NCBI GenBank assembly: GCA_028751875.1
Contig: CM054157.1
Span: 5,179,997 to 5,243,996, forward strand
DNA length: 64,000 nt
Direction: 5' to 3'
Source: Rapana venosa
Taxonomy: Eukaryota; Mollusca; Gastropoda; Neogastropoda; Muricidae
In this document: piece after piece, positions 1-38,550 of the stretch
Position numbering within the stretch: position 1 is the first letter of the stretch
Layout: every line of letters begins with the position of its first letter
The notes under the pieces: model-generated
Told to the model about the DNA's origin: nothing
The model's input: only the letters and a program-made list of their open reading frames with translations
Database searches by the model: none
Made by a program: the position numbers and the translations under genes

Positions 1-340
1 ACTATCATTATTCATCGTCATTATCCACCATCATCACCCTCTAATCACTATCCACTAGGAATACAACACCTTATTGCAATAAAACAGAAGCAGTTCTTTA
101 AAATCAGCATTAAACGTAAATCTTCTTCAGCACAGGACACAAATTAAAAACATCAGGGATAGTGTTCTCAGAATGGCTTTCCGTCTCTCTCCGCTTCGAT
201 CCAGACTCAAAAAGAGTTCCGTCACCCAAAAAAAAAAAAATCAAACGACTTCATTTTAAATCGAGTTTCACCAAAAAATGCTCAAATTCACTTCAGACAA
301 ACGTGTTCTTGCAACAGTTATGCATTCTGGCAGGTGGAAT

Positions 341-528
<188 letters not shown>

Positions 529-809
529 TTCCCTCTCCCCATTCTTCCCTACACAGCAGACGGCAGGAACCTAAGCATACCTGTTTACCTACACCTGGCT
601 TTTTGTGATGAGCAGAGATACGGACAGACACAACCATCACCTTTTTTTTTTTAACCTGAAGTATGAGCATACAACTCATTCCTTACACCTATATGCCACG
701 AGAATAGAACTCTTTTCTTTTTACTTTTAGCCCTTGATGGTAGAACACATTCTTTCCATCTGTGAATATGTTTCATTCTGTTTTACTATAGTCATGAGAA
801 TACAACTCT

Positions 810-1075
810 TCCTAGCTTTTCACCTTATCCACGAGAATACTATTCTTCCTAGCTTTTCACACTTATCCACGAGAATACAACTCTTCCTACCTTTTCACAC
901 TTATCCACGAGAATACAACTCTTCCTACCTTTTCCACTTCAGCCACGAGAACACAACTCTTCCTACCTTTCCACCTTATCCATGAGAACACAACTCTTCC
1001 TACCTTTTCCAATTCAGCCATGACAATACAACTCACCTTAGCCATGACAATACAACTCTTCCTAGCTTTTTCGCA
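810..1075. repeat. Tandem array, ~38-40 bp unit
   Basis: About 6-7 units of CCACGAGAATACAACTCTTC followed by CTACCTTTTCACACTTAT. Lies in the presumed S6K 3' UTR or flank. Confidence 0.8.
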
Positions 1076-1373
1076 TTATCCATGAGCTCACCTTACAAAC
1101 TATTCCAAACTTTCTCTTTCATCCAAAACCGTGACGAGAATACGACCTTTCACCTTAAAAAAAATAATAAAAAGCAGCAACTTCCCTGACACTGGCAGCG
1201 AGAGTGGGGAAGACGAGGCCAAACCCCCACCCCCCTTCCACCCCCACAGTGAGCGTCCTACCATCAGAAGAGGGGGCCTACGCTACAACAAAAACACCTG
1301 CCTGCCTGCCTGCCTGCCTTGCTGCCTGCCTGCCTGCCTGCCCAGCGAGCGCAGAAAGCAGGCCCCCACGTCA

Positions 1374-26620
<25,247 letters not shown>

Positions 26621-26639
26621 TCTTCCCGGTATAAATTCC

Positions 26640-26890
26640 CAGTGACATATACAGGCAATAGTTGGAAGAAACTTAAAATGAGGACGAGGGTCTTAGTCCG
26701 TGATGTCGCTCACTCACCGTCGTCCATGCTATGAGGGATTCCGTGACGTTGTGGGTCATGTGATTGTTCACTTCCGCTGGTTTGGCCAATAACATATTAG
26801 AATGTAATTTGGTCCTCGCCCAATGACTTTTATTTGTGGGGTTTCCCTCGTTACGCGAACAAATTTGTACGCCCTTAATTACAGTTTCGT
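26640..26890 (-). promoter_or_regulatory. Candidate S6K promoter region
   Basis: Upstream of the S6K start, read on the minus strand, are an ETS-like GCGGAAGTG, a CRE-like half site ACGTCA and an E-box-like CACATGA. CCAAT-type boxes occur in both orientations near 26788 and 26819. This spacing is typical of TATA-less housekeeping promoters. A donor-like ACG/GTGAGTGAG near 26718 could end a non-coding 5' exon, but I could not pair it with a good acceptor. Confidence 0.4.
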
Positions 26891-26959
26891 GCATAGGGAG
26901 AACAGGGAATATAGGGTGAGGCAACTGGGATGGTCAGAGAGTGGGAGAGAGAGATCATG

Positions 26960-27330
26960 GTGATGATAATGATGATCTTGGAAATAAAGACTCTCTCTCT
27001 CTCACCACACAGAAAAAGTGTGTGTGTATATCATCATCACCATCATTATCATCGTTATTGTTGTTGTCTTGCGACTTAGTAGTGGTAGCAGTAGTAGTAG
27101 CAGCAGCAGTAGCAGTAGTAGTAGGCTATCATCATTTTATTGCTGTTGCTGTTATCATTATCATCATCATTTTCATCATCATCATTGTTGTTGTTCTTAT
27201 TGCTGTTGTTGTTATCATTTTTATTGTTCTTATCACCATTATCATCATTATCATTTTTATTTATTTCATCGTCTTCCCTATTCTACTGTCATCACTCTTT
27301 TATCATCCCTAATAAAGCTGGGAACTGGAG
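26960..27330. repeat. Trinucleotide-rich low-complexity tract
   Basis: Imperfect ATC/GTT/AGT repeats, no gene. Lies just upstream of the S6K promoter candidate. Confidence 0.8.
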
Positions 27331-27469
27331 GTTAATTTTTTTTTTTTTTTTTTAGCGCGTTGGTGCTTTTATCAATCATCCTCGAAATGAAGCCTTGCCT
27401 TGCCTTGCCTTGCCCTTCCTTTCTTTCTCAAAACTGCTTTTGGATATTACGGCATAGGCCGAATAAAAT

Positions 27470-27546
<77 letters not shown>

Positions 27547-27562
27547 TCTTCTTCTTCTTCTT
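27470..27562. repeat. (CT)n(CTT)n microsatellite
   Basis: Pure CT repeat followed by CTT units. Confidence 0.92.
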
Positions 27563-27896
27563 CTGTCTCTCCCAACACCCAATTATTTCAATTCTGGTGA
27601 GACAAAAATGTTAAAGAGATACACCCTGTACACAAATTCTGAGGTTAACGATAATTTATTATAGGAATTAGTTGTTGCAAACTGGCACATAAAAATTTAA
27701 CCTGTTTAAGAAAGACAAATCCGTGGATATCAAGCACGCAGTTTGTTTGTTTGATTGGAAAACTAATGGATTCTGGGGCGTTTGATAAAATCAAGACATT
27801 AACCTAATGGTGTCAATAGAAGGCTGAACATTCATCAAGGCATTTCAATTGATTGATACATAATTATGTTTGCTGTTGTTGTTGTTGTAAATTAGC

Positions 27897-28233
27897 ATTC
27901 TTTTATATCGAGGATAATGGAATAAGCAATTGTGTGCTTTTTACATCCAGTCCCCGTGTGTACGCGATTTTGTAAATTCTGTTATCTGTTCCCACCAGCA
28001 CACAATGGCCTACTCTTACGAAAAGCGGAACAGGTTTTAACGTATGCGCAAGATGTTCTGCGTGCGTTCGCTCACGGGGCCTCGGTGTATAGTCTCATCC
28101 GAAGGACTTTTGGGGAGAGTGGAGTCTGCACTGATGTTAACTCCAGGGGAAAAAATATCCCCTTGAACGGGAATCGAACCCGGGTCATCAGATTGCGAGC
28201 GCATTGTTCTAACCACTAGGCTATCCCGTCCCC
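27897..28233 (-). mobile_element. SINE-A copy 8, full length
   Basis: Complete element from head to tail, including the 5' end GGGGACGGGATAGCC. Upstream of S6K, intergenic. Confidence 0.92.
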
Positions 28234-28506
28234 TGAAGACAGAGGGCAGGCCCAGAGCCATCATATGAACATTTTGTTGTTGTGATTATATTTCCGTCCT
28301 AGCGGAGATTTCCGATGTAGGGATTGTAACATGAACATTAAAAGTGACAGTTGTCACTTCTACAGAGCACACTACAGTGGTTACCTTACAATCTCCGTTG
28401 GAACATAAAATTAATACAATCACAACAACAACAACATTTGTTCTCTTCGGGTGGACTAAGTGTTTATTGTCTACATGGAGATCTGCTTCTAGTTCATTTA
28501 TGCATT

Positions 28507-28543
28507 TTATTCTTTTATTTCGAGGATAATGGAATAAGCACTT
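28507..28543 (-). mobile_element. SINE-A/B copy 9, 3' stub
   Basis: Only the last ~37 bases of the SINE (tail and AATGGAATAAGCAC block). Confidence 0.7.
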
Positions 28544-28952
28544 TAGGTTGGTAAGATGCACCAAGACCCAACGGCCTTGCAAAATATCCCTTTCTGCAGA
28601 GACTGCTGAAGAAGGGATGCCGACAATGATAGAACAGTTGGTGGACCAAAAGCCGAGCAAAATAGCCAGGAAAAAGAAAACCTCTTTGCCGAGATCCATG
28701 CTTTGGTACACAACCGGTATCATTCAGGCACTGCTAGTACTGAAGAGTTGTTCACCAGATTACCCTGTAGATGTTTGTCATGCAAACGCCTGGATCTCTG
28801 CAAAAAGGGTTCTCTGGGTGTCTATTCTACAATGTTGTTAGTCTATCGTTGTGGTTTTTTGTGTGTACTCTTCTGTTTCTCTCCTTCGACAGTATCTTAA
28901 AGAATTGTATCAGCAATGCTTTTTATTGGATCTTCATTGTTACGTTGCATTA

Positions 28953-29235
28953 CTCATCATCATCATTATCAGTCCCGTGACCTTGGCGGTCGTGGAGGAG
29001 ACACGAAAGACGATGCCGTGGTAAGCCTCCTCCATCCATCTCGGTCCTCGGCTCTGCGCAGTAGTGCCGAGTCATTCATCCTGGTCCATTCTCTGATGTT
29101 GTCCATCCATGACTTGTTCTGTCTTCCCCTCTTTCTGCCACCTTCGAGTGTTCCCTGCAGTACTGTTTTTGGCAGAGTGTTGTGGCCGAACCATGTCAGC
29201 TTTTTCTTTTTGCATTACTATGCCATAGTTTATTG
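28953..29235 (-). mobile_element. LINE ORF2 C-terminal fragment, (ATG)n tail
   Basis: Minus frame: LTWFGHNTLPKTVLQGTLEG, GRKRGRQNKSWMDNIREWTR, RRAEDRDGWRRL, stop, then a TGATGATGA tail. A different family from the (AAG)n LINE. Confidence 0.82.
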
Positions 29236-29239
29236 CTCT

Positions 29240-30671
29240 TGAATAATGTCAACGGATCTTCCGATTTGGACCAGTGTGTCTGTTGTTTTGGCCCGCACAC
29301 TTGACAGTTCATTGTCCGCACGGTCAACGTCTCTGATATTAATTTTTCAGAATTCTGCAATCAGTGATAGGTCATTTCTATGCTTGGATTTTTCTTCCAT
29401 GTCCACTATTGCTGTGTATGTCAGTTTTTGCTTTATGCACTGAGAAAGATGGAAGCATATACCAGTGCCCCCTAGAGCTCTATCCCCCCCCACCCCTTTA
29501 AAAAAAAAAAATATATATAGAAATGTCCTCAAGATGTCCTTCAGTGTAGGTTTCAGTCTGGATCATTATTGCTGTCCAGTATCTTTGCCCTGCTGCTCTT
29601 AAATCAGAGGATTTCTGGTTAGGGAGTTCTCAATTATATAGAGATCTCGGTGCTGGCAGTCTCTTCACAAGCTTGTCGAGTTCTTAAATAATTGTTCATT
29701 GCATGCCAAGAACTCTATGTCAGCCTAACTGCAAAGATCCACGATGATTTTCCCCAATACTACTTGTGTTGACATGACAAGATCTTCAAGTTCACCAGTC
29801 AAGACGCGTTCCGTGACTTGTGAAGAGACTGCTGGCACCGAGATTTCATTATAATGGAGAACTCCATTCGTTGGACAATGCATGAAAACCAGCACTATGA
29901 CTGGCAACCACAACTCTACAATTTCATCTGACATCACTGACGGAGATAACCCTGCAAACTAAGCTGTACGGCCCACGAGAGGAGCTGGAAAGGACATGCC
30001 GTTATTTCTTCCAAACACGTCTGACGGTGTAAAAAGCGAAGGAGAGAAGAAGACCTGACATCACTGTCCAGGGACAGAAGCTAGGATTAAGTGTTCGGCA
30101 TCCAGGCCACTAAGATCACACTGATGTAACCCAAACCAGAAATCCTCCAATTTAAGTGCAGCACGGAAAAGAGACAATTACATAACGATCTTGCCATAAG
30201 CAGACACATGTTTTATCACTTCTTAGAAGCGGTCATGTCAAGCTTTTGATTGGAAGTTGTAGTCACAACAATATTCTGCAAAGATATTTTGTCTTTGTTG
30301 TAATTGTGCCATGGGTATAACTGGGGACTAATTTCATTAATTTTCATTGTGGAATGTCATAAATTTGAAGATCTTCAAAAACGATTTGTTCCAGAAGTGT
30401 TAAAGACCAACTTAACTTTTCAGTTTTTGTGAGTTGTTAAAAGTGGGGAGGGAAGTGTGTTTAAAGTTTGGAAAAATTTTTGAACTTGGAAAGGCTAAGG
30501 CAATTTTTTAAAATGAAATTTACTTATTACTTAATTTGCTTTTGTCAATGACTGCTCAAGATGACTTTCAATGTGTGAATACTTTCTTTGATAATTACTG
30601 TATATTCTCTATGCCCCCAAATGGGGTTAAATGATAACATTAAAAAAAAAGTCATGTGTGTGTGTGTGTGT

Positions 30672-30716
<45 letters not shown>

Positions 30717-31190
30717 TACATGCACAGTCATACATATATTCACCCATGCATACAGGTATACTTATGTTGTGTGTACAAGCATGGATATGAGGACCTTTAA
30801 ATCATCAGCTATAAGCATGCACATCTTTGATCAACAAACAACACGTAACACAGATTTATTGTAAAAAAATCAATTTATTTCATTTCATTCGTCCTAAGGA
30901 ACACATTTGGATTTTAAACGGCTAAAATGAATATGGGATTAAAACAAGAGTGAACTGTAAGACTGTTTTTATTTATAGTAAAATGTTCAAACCATGTCAA
31001 TCTCTCTTGTTGTATTTTTCCCAACTTGCGATAGATAAATCCAAGTATATGGCAATAAATCTTCTTTGGTGATCTCCAGACAAAAAAATGAGGTCAACAG
31101 CAAGTTCTTAACAGGAAAAATGAATACAATCTCTCTCTTTCTTTGCACACACATCTATCTATTTATATATATATCTATCAATACATTTAT
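29240..31190. other. Intergenic stretch without a recognised gene
   Basis: No coding similarity seen. It holds the repeat at 29938-30060, a TG/GA microsatellite at 30655-30715 and AT-rich unique sequence. Confidence 0.6.
29938..30060 (-). repeat. Dispersed repeat, copy 1 (inverted pair)
   Basis: About 115 bases with TCCTTTCCAGCTCCTCTCGTG and GTACAGCTTAGTTTGCAGGG, inverted relative to 41135-41260. Confidence 0.65.
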
Positions 31191-31536
31191 GTTTATCTAA
31201 CTACCTGTCTATCTATCTATCTGTGTGTGTGTGTGTGTGTGTGTAAGTCAGTCAGTCTTCAATTTTAACGTCTTTCCACTTTTAAGTGACACCAGACAGG
31301 TGCGTGCGTGGTGCGTGTGTGTGTTGTGAGTGTGTGTGCATCTGTGTGTGTGTAGAGCTATATGTATACAGAGATAAATATAACTGTTTCTAGTCTGTGA
31401 CTATCCATCGTGACCACAACTCCCACACTGTTCATCCCAGTTCCACCCATTCCATTGCACTAAGCCTATCACACCATCACCTCTTCCCACCCCATCCACC
31501 AGAATGCTGTCAATGTTTATTCATCTCTTCTAATTA

Positions 31537-31724
31537 AATAAGCACTAAGGTGCTTTTTTTTTATACTTCCAGTCCCTGTGTGCATGCGGTTTAATAAATT
31601 TTGTCGTCCATTCCTACCAGCACAAGTAGCCTACTCTTCAGAAAGGTGGAACAGGTTTTAACATGTGCTCTTGATGATGTTCTGCATGCGTTTGACACGG
31701 AGGCCTCGGTTTACAGTCTCATCA
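31537..31724 (-). mobile_element. SINE-A/B copy 10, old and truncated
   Basis: Diverged body fragment with several indels, directly followed by an unrelated repeat at 31728. Confidence 0.75.
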
Positions 31725-31727
31725 TAA

Positions 31728-31850
31728 AGCCACCAGCCAGAAGAACGCACTGAACTGACTGGTGGGTCCACTCAGTGGTGTTTACTGTGGATTGCCTGGT
31801 TTGAACATATGCAGGTGACCACCTACTGCGAGTTTTACTGACAGCATCAA
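31728..31850 (+). repeat. Dispersed repeat, copy 1
   Basis: GCCACCAGCCAGAAG...GCAGGTGACCACCTACT...CTGACAG block, shared with 50162-50300. Confidence 0.6.
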
Positions 31851-32129
31851 TATGTCAATTACAGTGCAAGACTTATGGCCGCTTACACTGAAGGGAAAAC
31901 AGACACTGAAGGGAAAACAGACACTGAAGGGAAGACGGCCCCTGTTTGCTCAGCGACAGCCAGCCTCCTATGATTATTGAAGCTGCAGCTTCTACAGGAT
32001 TTGACATGAACTACCTCACACACTGTAATGCAGAAGGAAAAAAACTAAAATCATCAAAGACAACTGGACACCAGACAATCCTGATTACATTTTTTGTTCC
32101 TTTCTTGAAAGATACCAGAACTGTGCTCA

Positions 32130-32131
32130 TC

Positions 32132-32163
<32 letters not shown>

Positions 32164-32294
32164 CGTGCACATTTGGACTTGATGGAACTATTAGTTGTTA
32201 CTGGTTGTATGACTGTGTAAGAATGAGTTGAGTGCAAGCGCTTTGATTTGTCTCTGCAAGATATAGCGCTATATAAATTCCATTTATTATTATC
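32130..32294 (+). mobile_element. L2/CR1-type LINE 3' tail
   Basis: Same GT microsatellite, AACTATTA spacer and terminal tail as the fragment 450 bases downstream; coding part absent. Confidence 0.75.
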
Positions 32295-32429
32295 TGCTTC
32301 CTTGAATAAAAGCATACTGGCATCAATAAAAAAAAATATACAGACACCTACAGTACGAGTGAAGTAATCTCAACATGACTCACAGAGTCACAGGCATGAA
32401 AGTGAATGATAAACTAGCAGCTAGATCCT

Positions 32430-32758
32430 GATCCTCCCTATCTCTCCTCGCCAAAGGCCTTCTTGTGACACTTTTAAATACAGCCTCAAGACATATTTGT
32501 TTCAAACCTAAGATTTTCTTCTCCTGTTTCATTTCATAGTTATCCCTGCTTTTCAACAGCCCAAAATTCCATCACCCTGCCAAAGTGTATAACCTGTGTG
32601 GTGTGTGTGTGTGTGTGTGTGTGTGTGTGCATTTAGACTTGTTAGAACTATTACTTGCTATTGGTTGCATGACTGTGTAAGAATGAGTTGAGTGCAAGCG
32701 CTTTGATTTGTCTGTGCCAGATACATCGCTATATAAATTCCATTTTTTATTATTATTA
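32430..32758 (+). mobile_element. L2/CR1-type LINE 3' end
   Basis: Short C-terminal coding stretch LPISPRQRPSCDTFKYSLKT then stop, a GT microsatellite, and the AGCGCTTTGATTTG...ATATAAATTCC (ATT)n tail. Confidence 0.82.
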
Positions 32759-32912
32759 AAACACTTCACTCTGGCCCTTAGCCACACAAATCCCCCAAAA
32801 CATGTTTCAGAGGGACATGAGTGATGGTGGTGGAGCCATTGCAGATGCAGGAGGGGCTCAAGTCCTGCCTCTAAACCTACAGTCATGCTTTCTAATAACC
32901 TGATTGTTTCCT

Positions 32913-33110
32913 CTGTGTGTTTGTATGTGTGTGTGTGTGTGTGAGTGTGTAAGTGTGTGTGAGTGTGTGTGTGAGAGTGTGTGATAGTGTGTGTGAGTGT
33001 GTGTGAGTGTGTGTGTGTATGTGTGTGTGTGTATGTGTGTGTGTGAGTGTGTTTGTGAGAGTGTGTGTGTGTGTGTGTGTGTATGTGTGTGTATGTGTGT
33101 GTGAGTATCT
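32913..33110. repeat. Complex (TG)n microsatellite
   Basis: TG repeat with GTGAG variants. Confidence 0.9.
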
Positions 33111-33199
33111 CTCTCTATTTTGTCATCACCTGCAGTGTATGAAGTCGTTTGCACATGCTGTTCACTTCCATAACGCCTTTTCCTTAACTTTTGCATAAG

Positions 33200-34700
33200 C
33201 GGCAAACAAAATCATTGCACTAAGTGATATTGCAAGTGGACCCTCACAGCTGAATTATCAGCACCCCCCCCCCACCCACCCAACCCCCACTCATTTCACC
33301 AAAATGCCACCAACCTCAGGACCCATGGGGTCAAAGTAACAGTCTTAACAACTTGGCTACAGCATCCACCCCGCTCAAAAAAATCAAACCAACATTTCAG
33401 TTGATTCAGGCCAGCAGAAAGAGGAAGAAAACAGCAAACCACAGAGGTAGGTAGAACAAACTATTCTAAACACTTTCATTGAAAGTATGCACCGTCAGAT
33501 GTGAAGTACATCACCTGATACAAAAATAGAAGGAATATGTACAATCTGTGTAAGGAGCTGTACAAAAGGATTGATGGGCTGAAATTTTCATGAAAAACCT
33601 AGAGAAGGAGGAGGGAAAGTGGGTATATCTTACCCCCCCCCCCCCCCTCCAAAAAAACCAAAAAACAACCAACAACCCCCCAAAAAAACCCCAAAACAAC
33701 TTTACAAAACCACCAGCTGGCTACTTTCATGACTCTCACAATACTGGCAGCCATTCTTTTTTGCATCACTCTTCCAGTTTCAGTTCTGTTGAACAAAGAT
33801 ACTGTGCTATCAATCTCATCTTAAAAAAAATTCAGTTTAAAACTTACAAAGTCATTTTCATACAAAATTTAATTCTTTTCCTCATTTTCCTTCCCCATCC
33901 CCTCCAAAAAAAAAAGAAAAAAGAAAAAGAAAGCAGATTTCTATCAGATTCAGAATAATGTCAAAACAATCAACTATGACTAAAAGTGTATATTTAATAT
34001 CTAAACTGTAAAATAGCTCGTCTATTTCTTCATTCAAAACACGATTTCATATATTCAGTATCTTGAGTGTAAAACAGTTCGTCCATTTCTTCCTTAAAAA
34101 CATGATTCCATATATATTTCATATCTACAATGTAAAATACCTCGTCCATTAATTTTCTTTATCAAAAGCATGATTTCAACAGATCTAAACTGACATGGCA
34201 CAAACAACATTTGATATTACTCTTTCAGCTGATTAACCCCCCCCCCAAACAAATGCCCCTAAGAAAACGACGCTACAAAATGATAACATCATCTTGCAAC
34301 AACAACATAAAACCCAAAAAAATCTCAAAATGACCACAGCTACAGTAACGCAGACTTGAGCACCTTTGTACTACTGATTTCTGTCCTTTTATAACAAGGT
34401 TTCGGTCTTTTTCACAGAGTTTCAGCATTATTCATTCCCAGTATGAGACAAATGTTTTTTTAAAAGTAAAAAATAAAAAAGGTTTTTCTCTTTTATTCTT
34501 TCTTGTTTTGGGATTCTTCATTAACTTTGTTTTCGATTCTTTGAACTCTCAAGTTCGTAGGTTGAACCCTCTGGTTCACAAGTTCATAGACAGTTTGTTC
34601 TTTCTCACAAACCTTCACATTTTAACAGGTCTAATAATGGGATGTGGTTTGAATATTTTTTCGTTTTGTTTTAAAGCTTTCAAAAAGGAAGGTATTCAAA
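33200..34700. other. Intergenic, no gene; ~70-bp tandem repeat
   Basis: Homopolymer C/A tracts at 33630-33700. Three ~70-base units with GTCCATTTCTTC and CATGATTTCATAT blocks lie at about 33990-34180. Otherwise unique AT-rich DNA. Confidence 0.6.
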
Positions 34701-34721
34701 TAGGTAGGTAGGCAGCTAGGG

Positions 34722-34765
<44 letters not shown>

Positions 34766-34779
34766 TGCCTATGTGTGTA

Positions 34780-34869
<90 letters not shown>

Positions 34870-35030
34870 GTGGGTAAGGGAATACTACTGAATTAGGGGG
34901 TGGAGGACAGAGAGTTTGAATGTCTGTGCATGTGTGTGAGCGTGCGCATGTACGCATGTGTGTGTGTGCGCATGCGTGGTTACATGCATGTGTGCGCGCT
35001 TGTGAGTGCGTGTGTGTGTGTGTGTAACAC
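34722..35030. repeat. (TG)n and (GA)n microsatellites
   Basis: TG at 34722-34765, GA at 34779-34862, imperfect TG/CG at 34920-35030. Confidence 0.92.
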
Positions 35031-35110
35031 AGAGGGGGAGAGAGACTCGTAAAAGTGATGCCAACAAAGGTCATGGCACATGCACTCTGATTGACTCAAC
35101 AGTGTAGTAA

Positions 35111-35339
35111 AAGTAAAAAAGTATGTTCTTTCGAGCCAGAAGGCCCATAGAGCCGGAGCTTATCCCAGTTTCTGTAGCGTTAAGCGAACTGATGGTTTTT
35201 CACCACCCCTGTGACAGGACGCTAGTCTGTCGCCAGATACTTCCCCAGCAGAGCTGGTACCCACTTGTACACCTGGGTGGAGTGAGGAAAATAGGAGTAA
35301 AGTGTCTTTCCCAAGGACACAACACTGAGCCGAGCGGGG
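35111..35339 (-). mobile_element. SINE-D copy 1, 5'-truncated
   Basis: Bordered by the 14-base TSD CAACAGTGTAGTAA (35097-35110 and 35340-35353). The tRNA-like head is cut at the B box. Confidence 0.92.
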
Positions 35340-35599
35340 CAACAGTGTAGTAAGGGAAGATTAATCTGTGAACAAAACCTGACAACTGTTTTCAATTTTC
35401 TGAGATTTTGATTACGAAGTCTTATTTCTGATTTTCCCAATTTTTTTTTCTCCCCATGAAACAAGTATGGAAGGTGCACATATCTGATTACAATATCACG
35501 TAGATGCTGCTGGTGATGCAATAACACTAGATGTAATTATTAACATTGCTTAAAACAGTACTCCACTCAACCCCCCCTTCCCCCCCAAACATAGCTTTA

Positions 35600-35890
35600 G
35601 TAGTAGTAGTAAGTATGTTCTTTCGAGCCAGAAGGCCCATAGAGCCGGAGCTTATCCCGGTTTCTGTAGCGTTAAGCGAACTGATGGTTTTTCACCACCC
35701 CTGTGACAGGACGCTAGTCTGTCGCCAGATACTTCCCAGCAGAGCTGGTACCCACTTGTACACCTGGGTGGAGTGAGGAAAATAGGAGTAAAGTGTCTTT
35801 CCCAAGGACACAACACCGAGCCGAGCGGGGATTGAACCCGCGACCTCTGGATCACGAGTTGACTGCCTAAACCACTTGACCACGGTGCCT
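35600..35890 (-). mobile_element. SINE-D copy 2, full length
   Basis: tRNA-like head with A box and B box (GGTTCAATCCC) and the middle block GTGTCCTTGGGAAAGACACT. The TSD of 16 bases with one mismatch is at 35584-35599 and 35891-35906. Confidence 0.93.
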
Positions 35891-35999
35891 CCCAAACATT
35901 GCTTTAAGTACACGCTAAAGACTGTGGCATATGCTTGCTTGATTATATACGTATACAACCGAACACATCCAAACAGAGCAAAATCAAGGTACATTTAGG

Positions 36000-37480
36000 G
36001 TAACTGACAAATGAAATCTGAGTACATAAGTCCATAAAAAAGACCGGTTGTATAGTTCGATCAATAATCACAAACATAACCGGACAACAGTCAAGACTAA
36101 CATGCGAAGAACTCGAAATGATAATGAGAAAGACAACCAACCAAGGAAACGGCTAGATCAACATGTGAAGTATTTCATAATAACACGTGAAGTATGTATT
36201 TCATAATAACACGTGAAGTATTTTATAATCTACCTTGAGCAAGCAGCCATCAGCAACAGATGCTGACTGTAGTACTGACAAATATTGCAGATTCTGATTC
36301 TAGTATTTATCATTATCAAACAATGAAAATTAAAGAAGTAAACAATAACAGACTTGCATGAACACACGCGCACACACAATCTGAAAATGATAGAAAACAT
36401 TACTTAAGTTCAAACCAATGGGGGGAAAATTTCACTGAAAAAAAAGAAATTAAAAATACCCCCCAAAACCAAAAAATTTGTCGAAATATTCCATTCAACA
36501 GGCGAATCTGTACAAAACCTGTTATTTTCAAGTTTTGAGTTCAAGCAAAATGACCACATCATTCTGTGACTTGTTATTTTCAAGTTTTGATTTCAAGCAA
36601 AATGACCACATCATTCTGCCACAAGCAATAAAAATGACTAAAGAAACAAGAGGCCAAAAAATATGTACGACATTTTCAAAAAAGCAAGACAAAATAACAA
36701 AATTCTATAAAATTTTGATACCCATACACAGAAGCTCTGTACCAAAATAAACAGCTTCTCCGACAGTCTGCTATGCAGTATGACTATTACAAATTCGTAA
36801 AATGATGAAAAAAAAATTCCATGTTGCTTATTTAACGAATTTTTTCTGAAATAATTCATTTTCGTAGCCATACAATTAACAAGTATCACACGGTATTGAG
36901 GATTTTGTTAATCTTAAATGATACATAAAACCCCCACAAAAACATACACACACATGCGCGCACATTTCAGTCCTCATTATTGTTGTGGTTTATGGTCATC
37001 ATCATCATTGTTATCATTATTCATTTCTTTTGTAGATAGCTAGATGAAAAAAATCCAAGTGTTATACTTATTCAATGTACCATCTGTAAATAAAAATTTG
37101 ACTTTGACTTTGACACACACATTATACTCACATACACGTACACACACAAAAGCAAAAAATCCGCTTACCCACCCACTAGCCAACCGGGCAACCAAAAATA
37201 TCACCCACACACACTCACACCCACCCACACAAAGTACTGACCACAACTAGAACTGTAACAGCAATACTCAATAATACCATTTACAACATTAAAAAAAACA
37301 AATTCACAAGCTAAAGATGACTAAAAATATTTATCACACCATATACTGCCCAATCAAACTTATTTTTTAAAAATCATACCTTACGCTGATAACTCAAAAT
37401 GTTTCACCATACCAGCAAGGCAATTGTATAATTGATTTTTCATTTTAAAACAATGCTTTTTTTGGTTTAAAAACAAAACA
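36000..37480. other. Intergenic AT-rich, no gene
   Basis: A ~70-base duplication at 36510-36620 (TTTTCAAGTTTTGA and AAAATGACCACATCATTCTG). Otherwise nothing recognisable apart from the tail at 37076. Confidence 0.6.
37076..37115 (+). mobile_element. Retroposon 3' tail ending (TTTGAC)n
   Basis: CAATGTACCATCTGTAAATA then TTTGACTTTGACTTTGAC, matching the core of the 16-kb array; likely the 3' end of a LINE or SINE. Confidence 0.5.
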
Positions 37481-37540
37481 AAACACAATTATTTGACTGA
37501 CAATTTCAATAACAGAAATAAGCTTTCCACACTGTTATGC

Positions 37541-37612
37541 ACGTGTGTGTGTGTTTGTATGTGTGTGCATGACTGTGTGTGATTGCTTGAGTGTGCGCAT
37601 GTGTGTGTTGTG

Positions 37613-37643
<31 letters not shown>

Positions 37644-37965
37644 TGTTTGTGCGTGAATGTGTGAGTGCTTGTGTGTGTGTGTGTGTGCGCGCATGCGTGC
37701 ATGCATGTGTGTGTGTCTGAGCATGCGTGAGTGTGTGCGCATGCATGAGTGTGTGCATACACACATTTGTTCACATGCATGCATGCATACATATGTATTG
37801 CACATGTCTAAATCAGAGTCTGCGCAGATACAAACATATATCCGAGAGTAAGTGTTGGTGCGCACATGTGTGTTCAGCATCAGAGATGTACACAATGTAG
37901 GAAAAAGAGCAGAGAAAAACGGCAGGGTAGGCATTTTGCAAACAGAAGTAATCACGACTCCCATA

Positions 37966-38012
<47 letters not shown>
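37541..38012. repeat. (TG)n and (TA)n microsatellites
   Basis: Imperfect TG to 37770 and a pure TA run at 37965-38012. Confidence 0.9.
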
Positions 38013-38015
<3 letters not shown>

Positions 38016-38460
38016 GACTATTACAAACAATGCACATACAACTTTCAAAACATTTTCAGCTTTATGTACTTCATGCTCAACATTCAATAGGATGATCACT
38101 CCTTATACATAACAATTAAAAAATACACAACACAACTTTCAAACATTTTCAGCTTTATATACTTCATGCTCAAGCCATTACAGATAGGAGTAACTTAGAC
38201 TCCCATATATGTAACAATTACAAACAATACAACTTTCCATGACATTTTCAGATTCATGTACTTCATGCTCAAACCTTTACAAATAGGAGTAATTCATACT
38301 CCCATATACATAACAATTACAAAAAATACACACACACACAACTTTCAAAACATTTTCAGCTTTATGTACTTCATGCTCAAACCTTTACAAATAGGAGTAA
38401 TTCATACTCCCATATACATAACAATTGCAAAAAACACACACACACAACTTTGCATAACAT
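38013..38460. repeat. Tandem array, ~100-bp unit
   Basis: About 4 units with AACTTTCAAAACATTTTCAG, TTTATGTACTTCATGCTCAA and ACTCCCATATACATAACAAT. Confidence 0.82.
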
Positions 38461-38550
38461 TTTCAGTTTTACGTTACTTTGACTGTACAAAACATGGCAG
38501 TAATACTTCACCTTGCTACAAGGCATATAACAATGTGTAATGCGTAAATA

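Noticed and set aside
26960..27330. Val/Ile-rich membrane protein ORF
   Set aside because: Hydrophobicity comes from imperfect ATC/GTT repeats; no conserved start or splicing signals.
28286..28900. Possible small gene in 28.3-28.9 kb
   Set aside because: Short overlapping ORFs on both strands without shared similarity or splice structure.
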